A DNA stretch of 64,000 nt from Sinotaia quadrata (Eukaryota; Mollusca; Gastropoda; Architaenioglossa; Viviparidae): the NCBI GenBank assembly GCA_028829895.1, contig CM054184.1:52986201-53050200 (forward strand). The letters run 5' to 3'. Every line of letters starts with the position of its first letter. Within the stretch, counting starts at the first letter, position 1. A model generated the notes under the pieces. It saw only the letters and a list, made by a program, of their open reading frames with translations, made no database searches and was not told the DNA's origin. This document shows positions 1-12,052 of this stretch, piece after piece. The translations under genes were made by a program, and so were the position numbers.

Positions 1-670
1 TGTATACGGGAGAGAAAGAGAATAAAAAGGAGAAAAATAAGGATACAGAATGAGTTAGAGGAAGGAAAAGAGCCAAAGTGTCAATGTGTGTTTGTGTGTG
101 TGTGTGTGTACTTGCTTGCGCGCGTGTGTGTATATGTGTGTGATAGAAAGAATGAATGGGAAAGGATTCAGCGAAAAATATGGAGATAGAATGACAGAAT
201 GAGCGATTGGAAGATTGGAGAGAAAAACAAGGGAGAGATGGCGAGAGATAAAGAATGGAGAGGGAGATAATTAGTTACAGACAAGCAGAGTGCTGAGATA
301 GCAATACAGAGAACGACTTGACAATATTGACGTGCGGACAGCAAGAATAGCACACGGACACACGTTTGAAAAGCACATCTAACAGTTGTTAATGTTAGCG
401 CAGACGAAACTGTAAACTCCCTCTGGGAATTCAGATCTATAAATAAATATTCGCAGTTGGTACGGTTCACAACCTTTGCAGGGCATGCGGGTACAGTTAG
501 TATGGCAGAAGGATGGCCGGGGTGGGGGTTGGGAGGGAATGGTAACGTAGCTATAGAACAATTATTCTACAAGAAAGGAATAAAAGATAATGGTCCTTGC
601 CCCACCTTGGATACGAATTCCTCAAACATGAAATGAATTCCGCAGACTATCTCTTGAGTCTGCCTACGGG
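1..670. other. Purine-rich stretch, no gene seen
   Basis: The plus strand is strongly purine-rich (runs of gagaga/gaaaa) over about the first 300 bases, with a (TG)n microsatellite at about 84-142. The frames here are low-complexity, and I recognise no coding domain, RNA gene or element. Confidence 0.6.
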
Positions 671-748
671 GTAGTTCTCTTGGAGGCTGACTTGGTAGTT
701 CTCTTGGAGGCATACTTGGTAGTGCACTTGGTGGCTGATTTGGTAGTG
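671..748. repeat. Minisatellite, 24-bp unit x about 3
   Basis: Three head-to-tail 24-bp units, each with a gtagttctcttggaggc-like core. The third has diverged to gtagtgcacttggtgg. The region from 749 to about 1000 is AT-rich with nothing recognisable. Confidence 0.75.
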
Positions 749-1002
749 TGTTTATATAGGTATATATTTATTTATACACTTCTCTTGGTTGTTCGTTTTC
801 AATCTACATATCATCTGTGTTATCATCTGATCATTTTTTTAAAAAAGTACTTTTTTTGGCATTTTTACGGTATTTCTGTACTACTTTTTAGTATTGTTTG
901 TTCTTTCTTTCTTTTGTTTTGTTTATAATACTTATTGAAGTTATGTACTTAATATCAGAGCATTACTCTCAATTGACTATTGCACAGTTTTCCTTTCATT
1001 TG

Positions 1003-1298
1003 TCTCTGCTTACATTATTCTCCTCATTTGATTCTACATAACCTACTCGATCTAGTACTCTGCTTACATTATTCTATTCTTTGATTCTACTTAACCTTGA
1101 TCCATTACTCTGCTTAAATTATTCTATTCTTTGATTCTACTTAACCTTGATCCATTACTCTGCTTAAATTATTCTATTCTTTGATTCTACTTAACCTTGA
1201 TCCATTACTCTGCTTAAATTATTCTATTCTTTGATTCTGTATGACCTACTCGATCTATTACTCTGCTTACATTATTCTACTCTTTGATTCTACTTGCA
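1003..1298. repeat. Minisatellite, ~50-bp unit x about 5.5
   Basis: Units carry ctctgcttaaattattctat followed by a ctttgattctacttaacc segment. The three central copies are nearly identical and the outer ones diverge, the usual pattern of central homogenisation. Confidence 0.85.
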
Positions 1299-1619
1299 GT
1301 ATTCTTTACTTATGTGGCTCTCTTCAGACTTTTCATCTGTAGTCTGTACAGATATGATAATGATAATAACTTTGTACGCTATACTCTTAATACGAATCTG
1401 CATTCAACACTCAGAACATGTGACTACTTTCAACAGTCAGAATATGTGACTGCATTCAATAGTTGAGCATATGAGTGCATTCCCAAGTAAAAATATGTGA
1501 CTCTGCATTCATTCAGTATTCTGAACACATCTCTTGCTTCTGTTTATCTGGGGAAGTAAAGCAAAGTCTTGTACATTATACGATTCACGTATATATTAAC
1601 CAAGAAACCCGCGTCAAAA
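1299..1619. other. Unassigned stretch
   Basis: Contains loosely repeated phrases (atatgtgactgcattca-like, 1415-1515), suggesting an old, decayed tandem array. No gene recognised. Confidence 0.4.
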
Positions 1620-1945
1620 GCCTACTTTACGAAAGCATCCACTTTCGGGTATAATTAATTATAACTCTAGTTGATTAAAGTGTGCACTTTAGGGTATTAT
1701 TTTAACTCTAGATCATTAAAGTGTTCACTTTCGGGTATAATTAATTATAACTCAAGTTCATTAAAGTGTGCACTTTCGGGTATAATTATAACTCTAGTTC
1801 ATTAAAGTATCTGCTTTCGGGTATACATATAACTCTAGTTCTTTAAAGTATCCACTTTCTGATATCATTATAATTCTAGTTCATTAAAATATCCACTTTC
1901 GGGTAAGAGAAAAATTCGAGTTCTTGAAATTATCCACTTTCGAGA
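1620..1945. repeat. Degenerate minisatellite, ~50-55-bp unit x about 6
   Basis: The recurring core is cactttcgggtata followed by taactctagttcattaaagt. Spacing varies because the AT part of the unit gains and loses bases. An old array with 10-20 percent divergence by eye. Confidence 0.8.
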
Positions 1946-2042
1946 AAAAGAAATAATTTAGGTCAAGAAAATACTGTGGCATATGCACATTCAGTTAAAA
2001 TATTACCAAATTACAGTTGCTGTCCGATGCAGGGTTTTTCGA

Positions 2043-2210
2043 ATAAAAACAATAACTATAATGAAATAAACATTTACCCGTCTTAAAATAAAAACGATAA
2101 CCATAATAAAATAAACACGATAACCATAAAAAATAAAACGATAACCTTATAAAATAAAAACTATATCCATAATAGAATATAAACGATAACCGTCATAAAA
2201 TAAACTGTCA
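2043..2210. repeat. Minisatellite, ~22-24-bp unit x about 7
   Basis: A-rich units built on aaaataaaaacgataaccat, imperfect in length. No coding capacity. Confidence 0.7.
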
Positions 2211-2311
2211 AAACAGAATTTGGAACTACGAACTATAACTTGAAATACTGAGGATCGTTTAAAGAGGTCTTGCCGACCTTGGTATAATATAGTCCGACCT
2301 CCTTCACTCCA

Positions 2312-2333
2312 CCACCACCACCACCACCGCTCT

Positions 2334-2410
<77 letters not shown>
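2312..2410. repeat. Compound microsatellite (CCA)n-(CA)n
   Basis: A (CCA)7-like tract at about 2312-2331 is followed by an almost pure (CA)n from about 2336 to 2410. The poly-Val/Cys frames across it are artefacts. Confidence 0.95.
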
Positions 2411-2413
<3 letters not shown>

Positions 2414-2539
2414 CTGGCATGACGCAAATAGATAACGCAGTTTGGAAAAGAATAATCAAGATAACTGACTTGGACAACAGAGTTTTTAATTCTCGAAATT
2501 TATCTATAACAAAACGTCAAGAACATAAACATCACTTGC

Positions 2540-2547
2540 GCACACGT

Positions 2548-2598
<51 letters not shown>

Positions 2599-2695
2599 AA
2601 CACACACATATTCTCAGACACAAAAACGTACGTATTATCTCCAGCCTTTTAACCACACACACACACAAACACACGCGTGCGCGCGCACACACACA
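2540..2695. repeat. (CA)n microsatellites
   Basis: Two (CA)n tracts, about 2548-2610 and about 2653-2695, the second interrupted by a CG-alternating segment (gcgtgcgcgcgc). CA/CG alternation of this kind can adopt Z-DNA; that is inference. No gene. Confidence 0.9.
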
Positions 2696-2886
2696 GATGT
2701 GTCCCGTCAATCTTCCCTGTAATAGATAACAGATAAAAGGTGAGCTCCACAGCTCTAGTCTCTTTAATTGGATGATAACACTGGTCGATAAGTCAAATCT
2801 CGTCAGAGCGAATGTCAACTTTGTTTTCAAAAATACAAAATAGATTTGCTCTCATTCTACTCTTCACGCCTATTTTCTCTCCACCG

Positions 2887-3130
2887 TTCTGGTTATTGCT
2901 AGAAAATGTCAGACAAAATTATTAAAGCTTACTTTACAGTAAATTTGTTCTGGTTATTGCTAGAATATGTCAGACAAAATTATTAAAGCTTACTTTACAG
3001 TAAATTTGTTCTGGTTATTGCTAGAATATGTCAGACAAAATTATTAAAGCTTACTTTACAGTAAATTTGTTCTGGTTATTGCTAGAATATGTCAGACAAA
3101 ATTATTAAAGCTTACTTTACAGTAAATTTG
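2887..3130. repeat. Minisatellite, 61-bp unit x 4
   Basis: Four head-to-tail copies starting ttctggttattgctagaa and ending tttacagtaaatttg. Apart from one base (agaaaatg versus agaatatg) the copies look identical, so amplification is recent. Confidence 0.95.
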
Positions 3131-3394
3131 TCGACAGGTGAATTCTACCTGTTATTGTACAATGGAAACCAGTATCTTGATTAAATGTCATAACGCGTCT
3201 CGACTTACGTTTTCTTCATCATAGGTTGTCTGCTCCTTTTTGTTGCTCTTGTTATAATTTAACACACGAATACAAAATTGTAGATAACTTCGGAAAATAC
3301 GTAAACAAAATTTCTGTTAAATATATTATCGCGACTATCTCGATGATCTCTTCACCGTAAATTGTAATTATTATATCACAACTACGAACACTAT
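3131..3394. other. AT-rich unassigned stretch
   Basis: No open frame of note, no repeat and no element that I can recognise. Confidence 0.5.
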
Positions 3395-3492
3395 AGACAG
3401 ATAGACAGACAGATAGTTAGATAGATAGATAAATAGATAGATAGATAGATAAATAGATAGACAGATAGATAGACAGATAAATAGATAGATAG
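3395..3492. repeat. (GATA)n microsatellite
   Basis: An imperfect GATA/GACA tetranucleotide tract of about 98 bp. Confidence 0.95.
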
Positions 3493-4204
3493 TGTCTGTC
3501 ACAATAAAATTAATTCCGTGATTACATAATTATCAGTATTAAAACATCAATAACGAATTTCGATAACTTTAGTCACAGCAAGTCTTTCCTCTATGCATCA
3601 TGTCACACTGACACACATCCAACCAATACAACATTGTTTTTAAAAGTTCCTTTTTTAGAAGATATTAATCAGGACATTTATCAAAATTTATTTTTATTAA
3701 AAATAAAAACGACAAAATCATATAAAAAACAAATGAACAATTTGTTTTACGAATAGTTAAATAATTGTAAATAAATAATTTAAAAATAAATAAATATATA
3801 ACTATAATTAATAACTTTGAATAAATAACTTTAAATAAATAACTTCAAATAAATAACTTATTAAGAAAATGCTAAAAAATATTTCGTACCAAATTTCTAG
3901 ACCATTACCAGTATAGCTATAGATTATTGTTGTTGTTGTTTGCCCCGGACTAATGTTTGCCAGCAATGAAAGAAAATAACTTGATCTTTGGCCTAAATAG
4001 CAGTTTGCTTGCCAACTATAAAACACAAACGAATGTTTTGTGTGACGTCAGAATATTATGTGCACATAATGTGCTTGCATTGCTCGCAACACTTCGTGTC
4101 TGCGCGTCGAGTTAAAGCATCCAACAGGTGCACGGCTTATGCTTTCCCAGTGGTTTCGAACCGTAAGCCCTGTAACACCAAGGAGAGCTGATAAACACAA
4201 CTAA
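3493..4204. other. AT-rich unassigned stretch with a short array
   Basis: About 3805-3860 holds a 16-17-bp array (aataaataactt core). The rest is AT-rich sequence with only short frames that match nothing I know. Confidence 0.5.
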
Positions 4205-4447
4205 CATTAAAGCACCACGGAGATCTAATGAATGCCAACTAGCATTAAAGCACCACGGAGATCTGATGAATGCCAACTAACATTAAAGCACCACGGAGAT
4301 CTAATGAATGCCAACTAACATTAAAGCACCACGGAGATCTAATGAATGCCAACTAGCATTAAAGCACCACGGAGATCTGATGAATGCCAACTAACATTAA
4401 AGCACCACGGAGATCTAATGAATGCCAACTAACATTAAAGCACCACG
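4205..4447. repeat. Minisatellite, 38-bp unit x about 6.4
   Basis: Units begin cattaaagcaccacggagat. Two variants (ctaatg and ctgatg; taacatt and tagcatt) alternate, which suggests amplification in blocks of three units. Confidence 0.95.
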
Positions 4448-4989
4448 CTCAACTTTTACGTCAAAGAACCTCACATGTGCACATTTCTAAAATATCATAC
4501 ACAGCTGTTAAAATTTAATATAACTTAGCTGTAAGCTTCAAACACTGTGAAAGACGTTTATTTGAAGATGTGGCTCTAAAACACCACAAGCTGCTAGTGC
4601 AATAAAAGATGACAGTTAATCTTGTTTATTGACTGATTAACTAAACGGCAAATAAATCCAACTTATCGTACGTATATGCCCACTCTGATCAGATTAGTAC
4701 GCTTTACTGTATAACCTAATACGCAATGAAAACATTCGTATCTTTTACCTTTTGCAGACCATATCAGAGAGAAATGCCGAAAATAATTATTGCAGAGTCT
4801 GACATAAACCCCGCAAGAAGAACGGCAAGACAAAAATACATTCGGGTGGGGGTGGGGTGGGAGGAAGAGAGAAGGAAGAAGAGAAAACGTGCAAGCAGAA
4901 AAAGCATTCTACTTTTGAATTTCTCAGTAAAAATTGTTTGAAGTGATTTTTAGGGTCAATGTTTCACACTTAAAACTCTTTATGATTAG
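4448..4989. other. Unassigned stretch
   Basis: No recognisable gene or element. A short purine-rich patch (gggtggggtgggaggaagag...) lies at about 4843-4885. Confidence 0.5.
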
Positions 4990-5676
4990 GAATAGCAATA
5001 AAAATATGTGTTTATTTGAATTTTATTTATTTGTGGTTTTTTTGTGTGATTGTTTATTGAGTGTGTTTTTCGTGTGTGTCGATTTGTGTGTTTATTTTTT
5101 CTTTGTGTTAATTTTGAGTATTTATTTTTGTGTGTTTATGTGTGTGTGTGTTTATTTGTCTGTGTGTGCTTATTTGTTTGTGTTTATTTGTGTGTTTACT
5201 TTTGTGTATGTGCTTGTTTTCTTGTGTGTGTTTGCGTTTATTTGTGTGTTTATTTGAGTGCGTGTTTATTTGTTTATGTTTATTTCAGTGAGTTTGTGTG
5301 TGTTTATTTTGACTGTGAGTTTATTTGAGTGTGTTTTATGTATATTTGTTTGAGTTTGTGTTTATTTGTGTGTGTATGTTTATTTTGAGTATGAGTTTAT
5401 CTGAGTGTGTTTCATTTGTGTATATTTATTTGAGTGTGTTTCATTTGTGTATATTTATTTGAGTGTGTTTCATTTGTGTATATTTATTTGAGTGTGTTTA
5501 TTTTATGTATGTGTGCAGTTGAGTTTGTTTATTTGTATGTGTGTAATTGTTTGTGTGTTTATTTGGTTGTGTGTTTATTTGTTTTTTTGTATTTATTTGT
5601 GTGTAATTTTTTATTTGTGTATATTTAGTTAAGTGTGTATTTATTTGTGTGTTTTTTATGTGTATATTTGTGTGTT

Positions 5677-5714
<38 letters not shown>

Positions 5715-5735
5715 CGTTTGTGTGTGTGTTTATTT
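4990..5735. repeat. Long T/G-rich low-complexity array
   Basis: About 745 bp of TTTATTTGTGTG-type sequence in which the plus strand is almost entirely T and G. It contains a short regular patch (about 5405-5490, gagtgtgtttcatttgtg x 3) and ends in (TG)n at about 5675-5712. The Phe/Val/Cys-rich frames across it are low-complexity artefacts. Confidence 0.9.
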
Positions 5736-5892
5736 GTCAGTTTTCCACGAGTGTTAAATTTAATGTACACCTGACGTTCATTTGGCAATTAACATTTTGA
5801 CGAGAGACCAATCATTGACCTTCAAACTGATAGAGATGACTTTATTCGGAAAGTGACATTTAAAGTCTGGCCTATGAAACAAATAGTAGGAA

Positions 5893-6265
5893 GTTAAATT
5901 AGCCATCACACAATTGATAAGAGGCCTAAATTAGCCATCACACAGATGATAATAAGGTTAAATTAGCCATCACATATTTTGTAATAAGCTTAAATTAGCC
6001 ATCATATAGATTTGAATAAACACGTATTAGCCATCACACAAATTAAGAAGCATAAATTAGTAAAAAGCATAAATTAGTAAGAAGCATAAATTAGCCATTA
6101 CACAGATGGTAAGAAAACCTAATTTTGTCGTCACATAGATGGCGAAGTGCCAAAATTAGCCACAACACAGGTGGTAAGTAGCTTAAATTAGCCATCACTC
6201 GATAAGAAGCATTACTTAGCCATCACGCAGACGGTAAGAAGCCTATATTAACCATCATGCAGCTG
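5893..6265. repeat. Degenerate minisatellite, ~31-bp unit x about 11
   Basis: The repeated phrase taaattagccatcacacag is followed by a variable ATGATAAGAAGC-like tail. Units vary in length and sequence, so the array is old. Confidence 0.85.
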
Positions 6266-6384
6266 ATGACACATCCAGTCCAACAAACAAAATCAGTGAT
6301 ATGTTTCAACACACCAGGCAGATAGTAAATGTTTAAACTTCAGATATGTAGCAATAAGTTTGAACATATTTTAAGCAGGTTGCA

Positions 6385-6550
6385 ACTAGACATCAAACAG
6401 ATAGAAACATGTAAATAGGCTTTTTGAAACTAGGCTTTAAACAGGCAGTGTCATGGTTTTGAAATACATTGTAAACAAACAGTGACTGCGAAACTAGGCT
6501 TTAAACAGGTAGTGACGTTGCAAATAGATTACAAACAGGTAGCGATATAT
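6385..6550. repeat. Degenerate tandem repeat, ~35-bp unit
   Basis: About five imperfect units based on gaaactaggctttaaacagg with a following gtgac segment. Strongly decayed. Confidence 0.55.
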
Positions 6551-6715
6551 TTACAGGCAATGTTGCCACAACACAAACTTGCGAACGTATCAGTTGTGAA
6601 AATAGTACACATTATAATATTCATTTCGTATTATCATTATTTCATTCATACACCAAACTGTCGGTCTTAAAGTTATCAAAATCGTTTGCTATTCGCACTG
6701 ATTTACCTGTTAATC

Positions 6716-6810
6716 TGTTCTGAGACACAGCGACCTATATTGACACAGTAAACCTTTCTGAGACACAGCGACATCCATTCTGAGAAATTGTGACCTATAT
6801 CTGACTAACA
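6716..6810. repeat. Short degenerate repeat, ~25-45-bp units x 3
   Basis: The phrase ttctgagacacagcgac recurs three times with diverging tails. The interval 6811-7205 holds only weak echoes of a taaatcc-containing repeat and no gene. Confidence 0.5.
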
Positions 6811-7205
6811 TTAATGTTGCTTTTGTGATTGTGTGAAACTCTGGCTGGCTTTATCGCTGCAAGGAATAATATTTCTATTTTTCTCAAAGATAATTTCTAC
6901 TAGAATTTGGGTTATTATATTATATGCTCGAATGAATGCCCTGTGTCAATATTATTTTAATAAAGTGCCGACAGGTTTAAATCCGCAGCCATCACGTTAA
7001 GCGGTGGTGCCATATTTAAATCCTTAGCGAAGAGTGACATGTTTATAATGACACAACCATTAAGGTGCTGATATTTAAATCCACGGCAATTAAACACGTG
7101 TTGGCATGCTGTCATATGTAACCACTGACATGTGTTTCTATCGCAACCGTTAATCATTTCGCGACAACAAGAAATAAACTTATACAAATGATCCTTCTCC
7201 CCGGC

Positions 7206-8118
7206 AGATGCAGTTTTCATGAACCAAGCGTTAATTCTGTTAAATTAACTGTGTAGTAATGCCTAGACTGAGATAACGCTAACTCTATTAAATTAACTGT
7301 GTGGTAATGCCTAGACTGCCCTAGATGCAGTTTTCATGAACCAAGCGTTAATACTGTTAAATTAACTGTGTGGTAATGCCTAGACTGCCCTAGATGCAGT
7401 TTTCATGAACCAAGCGTTAATACTGTTAAATTAACTGTGTGGTAATGCCTAGACTGCCCTAGATGCAGTTTTCATGAACCAAGCGTTAATACTGTTAAAT
7501 TAACTGTGTGGTAATGCCTAGAGTGCTTTAGATGCAGTTTTCATGAACCAAGCGTTAATTCTGTTAAATTAACTGTGTGGTAATGCCTAGAGTGCTTTAG
7601 ATGCAGTTTTCATGAACCAAGCGTTAATACTGTTAAATTAACTGTGTGGTAATGCCTAGAGTGCTTTAGATGCAGTTTTCATGAACCAAGCGTTAATTCT
7701 GTTAAATTAACTGTGTAGTAATGCCTAGAGTGAGATAACGCTAACTCTATTAAATTAACTGTGTGGTAATGCCTAGAGTGAGATAACGCTAACTCTATTA
7801 AATTAACTGTGTAGTAATGCCTAGAGTGAGATAACGCTAACTCTATTAAATTAACTGTGTAGTAATGCCTAGAGTGAGATAACGCTAACTCTATTAAATT
7901 AACTGTGTAGTAATGCCTAGAGTGAGATAACGCTAACTCTATTAAATTAACTGTGTAGTAATGCCTAGAGTGAGATAACGTTAACTCTATTAAATTAACT
8001 GTGTAGTAATGCCTAGAGTGAGATAACGCTAACTCTATTAAATTAACTGTGTAGTAATGCCTAGAGTGAGATAACGCTAACTCTATTAAATTAACTGTGT
8101 AGTAATGCCTAGAGTGAC
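7206..8118. repeat. Two-type minisatellite array, 69-bp and 48-bp units
   Basis: The left part is mostly 69-bp units (agatgcagttttcatgaacc then a shared half). The right part is about eight 48-bp units starting gagataacgctaactc. Both types share the half taaattaactgtgtggtaat ending in gcctaga. One 48-bp unit is also embedded near the left end (about 7271-7318). Because 48 is divisible by three, the minus strand shows a false 16-residue repeat protein. Confidence 0.95.
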
Positions 8119-9310
8119 TCACCAATGAAATAACAGGAAACTTCCACACGCATAAATAAGTATTTTTTAAAATATGCGCTATGCATTAATTCATACATTT
8201 ATATGAAGAAACATTAAACACACAAACACGCATGCAAACCAGCGTACACACTCACGCACATATGTATATATATTCACCCCCTCAATAGATGTATTCCACT
8301 AAGCTTCGCTTTATAACTGTTATAGCTAACTAAGGTCAAAGGTCAAAATATGCATTCTGACACTGAGAGTAAATTTAAAACATAAATAAAATTTTAACAT
8401 TTTAGGTAAATAAATCAACTGTCAGTGAACCACATAAAGTGAAAAATACAACAAACAAGACACACACGCTGGAAAAAAATACATGCAGAACACAAATAAA
8501 TACTGACATGAATTAACTGATAAACTGAAGATGGACTGGAATTCTGATAAAATAAATGTCTGCAAGTTGGATGGTGGGATGAGGGGGGTAGAGCACTGTT
8601 ACTGTAATTAGCGAATGGAGGTCAATGCAAACGAAAAGCAGAGCACTATGCTTGTAAAATAAGAACAAGGTCAAGGAATGCCAACGACTTCAAATGGCGC
8701 CCACAGAACGAAATAAATCTGTTAGGAGTCGGACGTCATTCATCGTAACGTGACTTGGCAATGTTTGTTCTTCAGTGACTTGAATAACTCTCTGCCATGT
8801 CCAGAGCTAAGCAAAACAATCCATTCATAGAAATAAAATTCGAAAGTGTGGTTTCCTGTAGCTAAACAAAATAATTCGGTCCTGAAAATAAAATTTGAAA
8901 ATGTGTTGTACCATAACCAAACAAAACACGTCGGTCTTAAAACTGTCTCCTGCATTTAAAGTGAAAAACAGCATGGACGGGAGTGAAAGACGGAATAATG
9001 TTCTTATATATAGAATTAAAAAACAAATTTAAAAAACACTACACCAATGCACACAAAATGTAGCTATTACTAGAATCCCCCCTGCAATGGCAACCATACT
9101 ATGAACCAAAGGAAGCTCCATACCAACCCAACCTTCATCGTTTCGGTTTGTTGGATTTACTTAAACAGGAAGTACACGTTGCGCATGTCGTTTGTACAAT
9201 AATTTCTCAGTACAAATGGGCAGTACGTTTTCACTAAGTTCCGATTGCGTAAGAACGCCGTAGGTAAGGTCTTACATTTCCGGTTCTCTCCATCCCGATG
9301 AGTAATTATA
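8119..9310. other. Unassigned 1.2-kb stretch
   Basis: AT-rich with a few short frames. The minus frame at 8740-8955 has a weak internal repetition (about 8815-8945, aaacaaaa...ttcggtc-like), suggesting an old tandem duplication. I see no gene or element. Confidence 0.45.
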
Positions 9311-9500
9311 AGCAGAATTGTGCTAGCGATGTATAACTATTCCCTACTTGCCCGCATGAGTGACGTCATTGGAAAGCTGAACTGTGCTAACGATGTATAA
9401 CTATCCCCTACGTGCCCGCATGAGTGACGTCATTAGAAAGCTGAACTGTGCTAACGATGTATAACTATCCCCTACGTGCCCGCAGTGAATGACATAACTG
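9311..9500. repeat. Minisatellite, 64-bp unit x 3, with TGACGTCA
   Basis: Units contain tgctaacgatgtataacta and gcccgcatgagtgacgtcat. The first two carry the palindrome TGACGTCA (CRE/ATF consensus); in the third it has decayed to tgacataa. Confidence 0.9.
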
Positions 9501-9648
9501 AAAAACAGATTAGCAGTATCCTTGTTTGTAGCCTAGTCCCCTAAGTGCATGCAAAGACATGTGCAGCAGTTCTTAAGCATGAGAGCATGGAATGGTCGTT
9601 TACTCTGTATGTGCTGTTACTAACCAGGATTTACAGATATTTGTCGCC

Positions 9649-9727
9649 CATGGTTTGAACGTCACACTTGGTTTGAACGTCACCCATGGTTTGAACGTCA
9701 CACTTGGTTTGAACGTCACACATGGTT
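9649..9727. repeat. Minisatellite, 18-bp unit x about 4.5
   Basis: Head-to-tail units of tggtttgaacgtcaca with an alternating cat/act start. Confidence 0.9.
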
Positions 9728-10654
9728 TCAATGGTTAACGTATACTATAGCAATGGGGTGACAAGTTTGCGATGTTACGCATGGACAGTTGACATCCTTG
9801 GAAAAAATTATTACAATCCAGTCATGTGTACGTCAATGACACATTTCTAAAATTATACTGGAACAGGCGATAATCAGGTTTATTTACGAAGGTTAGAATT
9901 ACCCTAGAAAGCCTAGATAGATACAAGCAAACAATCAACAAAAAACAGCAACCGGTTTTGCCCAACTACATAAAGCAATTAATATGAAAAGACAAAAAAA
10001 AAAAAAAACCAACACCCCCCCCCCCCAGCACATCTTTTTAAAAATTAAATGTGTCTTTCAATGAGGCCATAAATGCTGTTGTATTCATGTTACATACGTG
10101 AGTAGAGGGGGTGGTGGCAGGAAGGCCGGGAGAAAAAGTCTTGGAGGAAAACCAGATCTCTCTTCAAATTTTCTTGAAACGTTTAACTGAATACATTTAA
10201 AGAAATACTAACACGAACCTTTTAAGGAACAGTTGAATGAAATACCTTTCTTTAAAAAAAAAATAACTGACATAATAACACAATTATAATATTTGACAAT
10301 GCCATCTTAAAATAACTCGGATAAGAGAAAATTATTTTTAAATATATTTTTGGGGAAAATCTTTAAAGAATTGCTTGAGAGATATATATCATATACAAGG
10401 AATATAATTAAAGAGAAATGTGTGACTGTTAGCGCTGGAAAGAATTGCTGAGGCAAATGGGTTTGTGAAATAAACATTGTTTGGACGAATATCTTTAGTT
10501 TACTCTTAGTCTTAGTATTGGCATAATTGGGTCTGCTTGAATACGTTAAACGAATATTGAGAAGAAGGCTTTATTGAAATATTTCGATGAACACATTGAA
10601 GAATAAAATTATGCTGAGAAGAAACTCTTATGAACAACTTTTAAATGTTAATCT
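9728..10654. other. Unassigned stretch with homopolymers
   Basis: Contains an A-tract followed by a C-tract at about 9991-10026 and an A-run at about 10252-10263. No coding signal or recognisable element. Confidence 0.5.
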
Positions 10655-10972
10655 GTAAAGCGCCTGTATAAATGTTGACAGGAACCCAATTAAAGAATCA
10701 CTGAAAGAAACACAATTAACAAAATAATGACAGGAACGCAATTAAAGACAATTGAAAGAAACAATTAAAAAATGTTAACAGGAACCCAATTAATGAAGTA
10801 CTGAAAGAAACACAATTAACAAACTGTTTACAGGAACCCAATTAATGAAGTACTGAAAGAAACACAATTAACAAACTGTTTACAGGAACCCAATTAATGA
10901 AGTACTGAAAGAAACACAATTAACAAACTGTTTACAGGAACCCAATTAAAGAAACACTGAAAGAAACCCAAC
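10655..10972. repeat. Minisatellite, ~52-bp unit x about 6
   Basis: The core is caggaacccaattaatgaag followed by a gaaagaaacacaattaac segment. An isolated relative (cccaattaaagaaatactg) sits at about 11216-11235. Confidence 0.85.
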
Positions 10973-11135
10973 CCCGTTCAGTGTCAGGTTAAAAAATCCC
11001 ATCAGACGGCACTGTATTGCAGTGCCCAATAAAAATAGTGACAAATTGACTGCTGAAGTAAAGGCACACGTTTACTTCACTCTGATTGGTTATTTTCAGT
11101 GACTAGGATCACCGAGACTGATCGTGTGCTTGCTT

Positions 11136-11203
11136 CTATGGGGATTTATGGTCCCAGTGGCATACAGACCAGTTTGGCTTTGGGGATTTATGGTCCCAGT
11201 GAC
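11136..11203. repeat. Short direct repeat
   Basis: The phrase tggggatttatggtcccagt occurs at about 11138 and about 11180, within otherwise unassigned sequence (10973-11384). Confidence 0.7.
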
Positions 11204-11384
11204 ACACTACAGAAACCCAATTAAAGAAATACTGTTAAAAAAAAACCCCACAATTAAAAAATATTGAGAAGAAAACATTTAAAACTAGAGAAACATTACA
11301 CAAGAAATACTGAGGTAATAATTTGTAAAACTATTTTAAGGAAACATTATACACGAAATAGTGATGTCAAGTAATCTATTTCAT

Positions 11385-11728
11385 TGTAATTTTCAGATGT
11401 ATATTTGATTGTTCATTTAACAAATGTATTGCTAAATTTATTGACTTTCTTATGCATATTGGAGACGAAATGGAGGAGTGCCGCTAAATATAGATTAAAA
11501 ATTAGATTTGTCTTCTTTAGTATGACACGGAACATTATGTGACTGTAAATTTTTTTATACTGTGGAATAGAGAAAAAGTTTACAGCGCCAAATATCCACC
11601 AAGTGATAGACGACTGGTATCTATTGGATGATCATTAATTAAATACATAAAGATTCTCTTCACTTGTAATTGGTTATTAAAGATTAATTAAAATAATCAT
11701 TTTCATTAACTAAGTGGCATGCAGGTCA
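11385..11728 (+). mobile_element. Dispersed repeat family, copy A (partial)
   Basis: Collinear with copies B (21750-22160), C (40245-41475) and D (44715-45835). Shared landmarks in order are a catatattgg-like start, atttgtcttct, gaacattatgtgac, gtggaatagagaaaa, a catccaccaagtga-like segment, cacttgtaatt and gattaattaa. Copy A covers about the last 340 bp of the family and is the most diverged. The family name is unknown; LTR-derived or non-autonomous are both possible. Confidence 0.7.
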
Positions 11729-11736
11729 CAGAGTTT

Positions 11737-12052
11737 GAAGAATAAACGCGGGAAAGTGTTAGAGACTGAAATGAGAGATTGAAGAGAAAACGCGGGAAAG
11801 TGTGAGAGACTGAAATGAGAGATTGAAGAGAAAACGCGGGAAAGTGTGAGAGACTGAAGTGAGACATTGAAGAGAAAACGCGGGAAAGTCTGAGAGACTG
11901 GAGTGAGAGATTGAAGAGAAAACGCGGGAAAGTCTGAGAGACTGAAGTGAGACATTGAAGAGAAAACGCGGGAAAGTCTGAGAGACTGGAGTGAGAGATT
12001 GAAGAGAAAACGCGGGAAAGTCTGAGAGACTGGAGTGAGAGATTGAAGAGAG
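11737..12052. repeat. Minisatellite, 44-bp unit x about 7, purine-rich
   Basis: Units carry gagaaaacgcgggaaagt and then gagagactg plus gagagattgaa. The unit has no stop in any minus-strand frame, which explains three overlapping 130-residue frames of Ser/Leu/Phe repeats. These are not proteins. Confidence 0.95.

Noticed and set aside
7679..8149. 156-residue minus-strand repeat protein
   Set aside because: Exists only because the 48-bp minisatellite unit is divisible by three and lacks stops. No flanking coding evidence.
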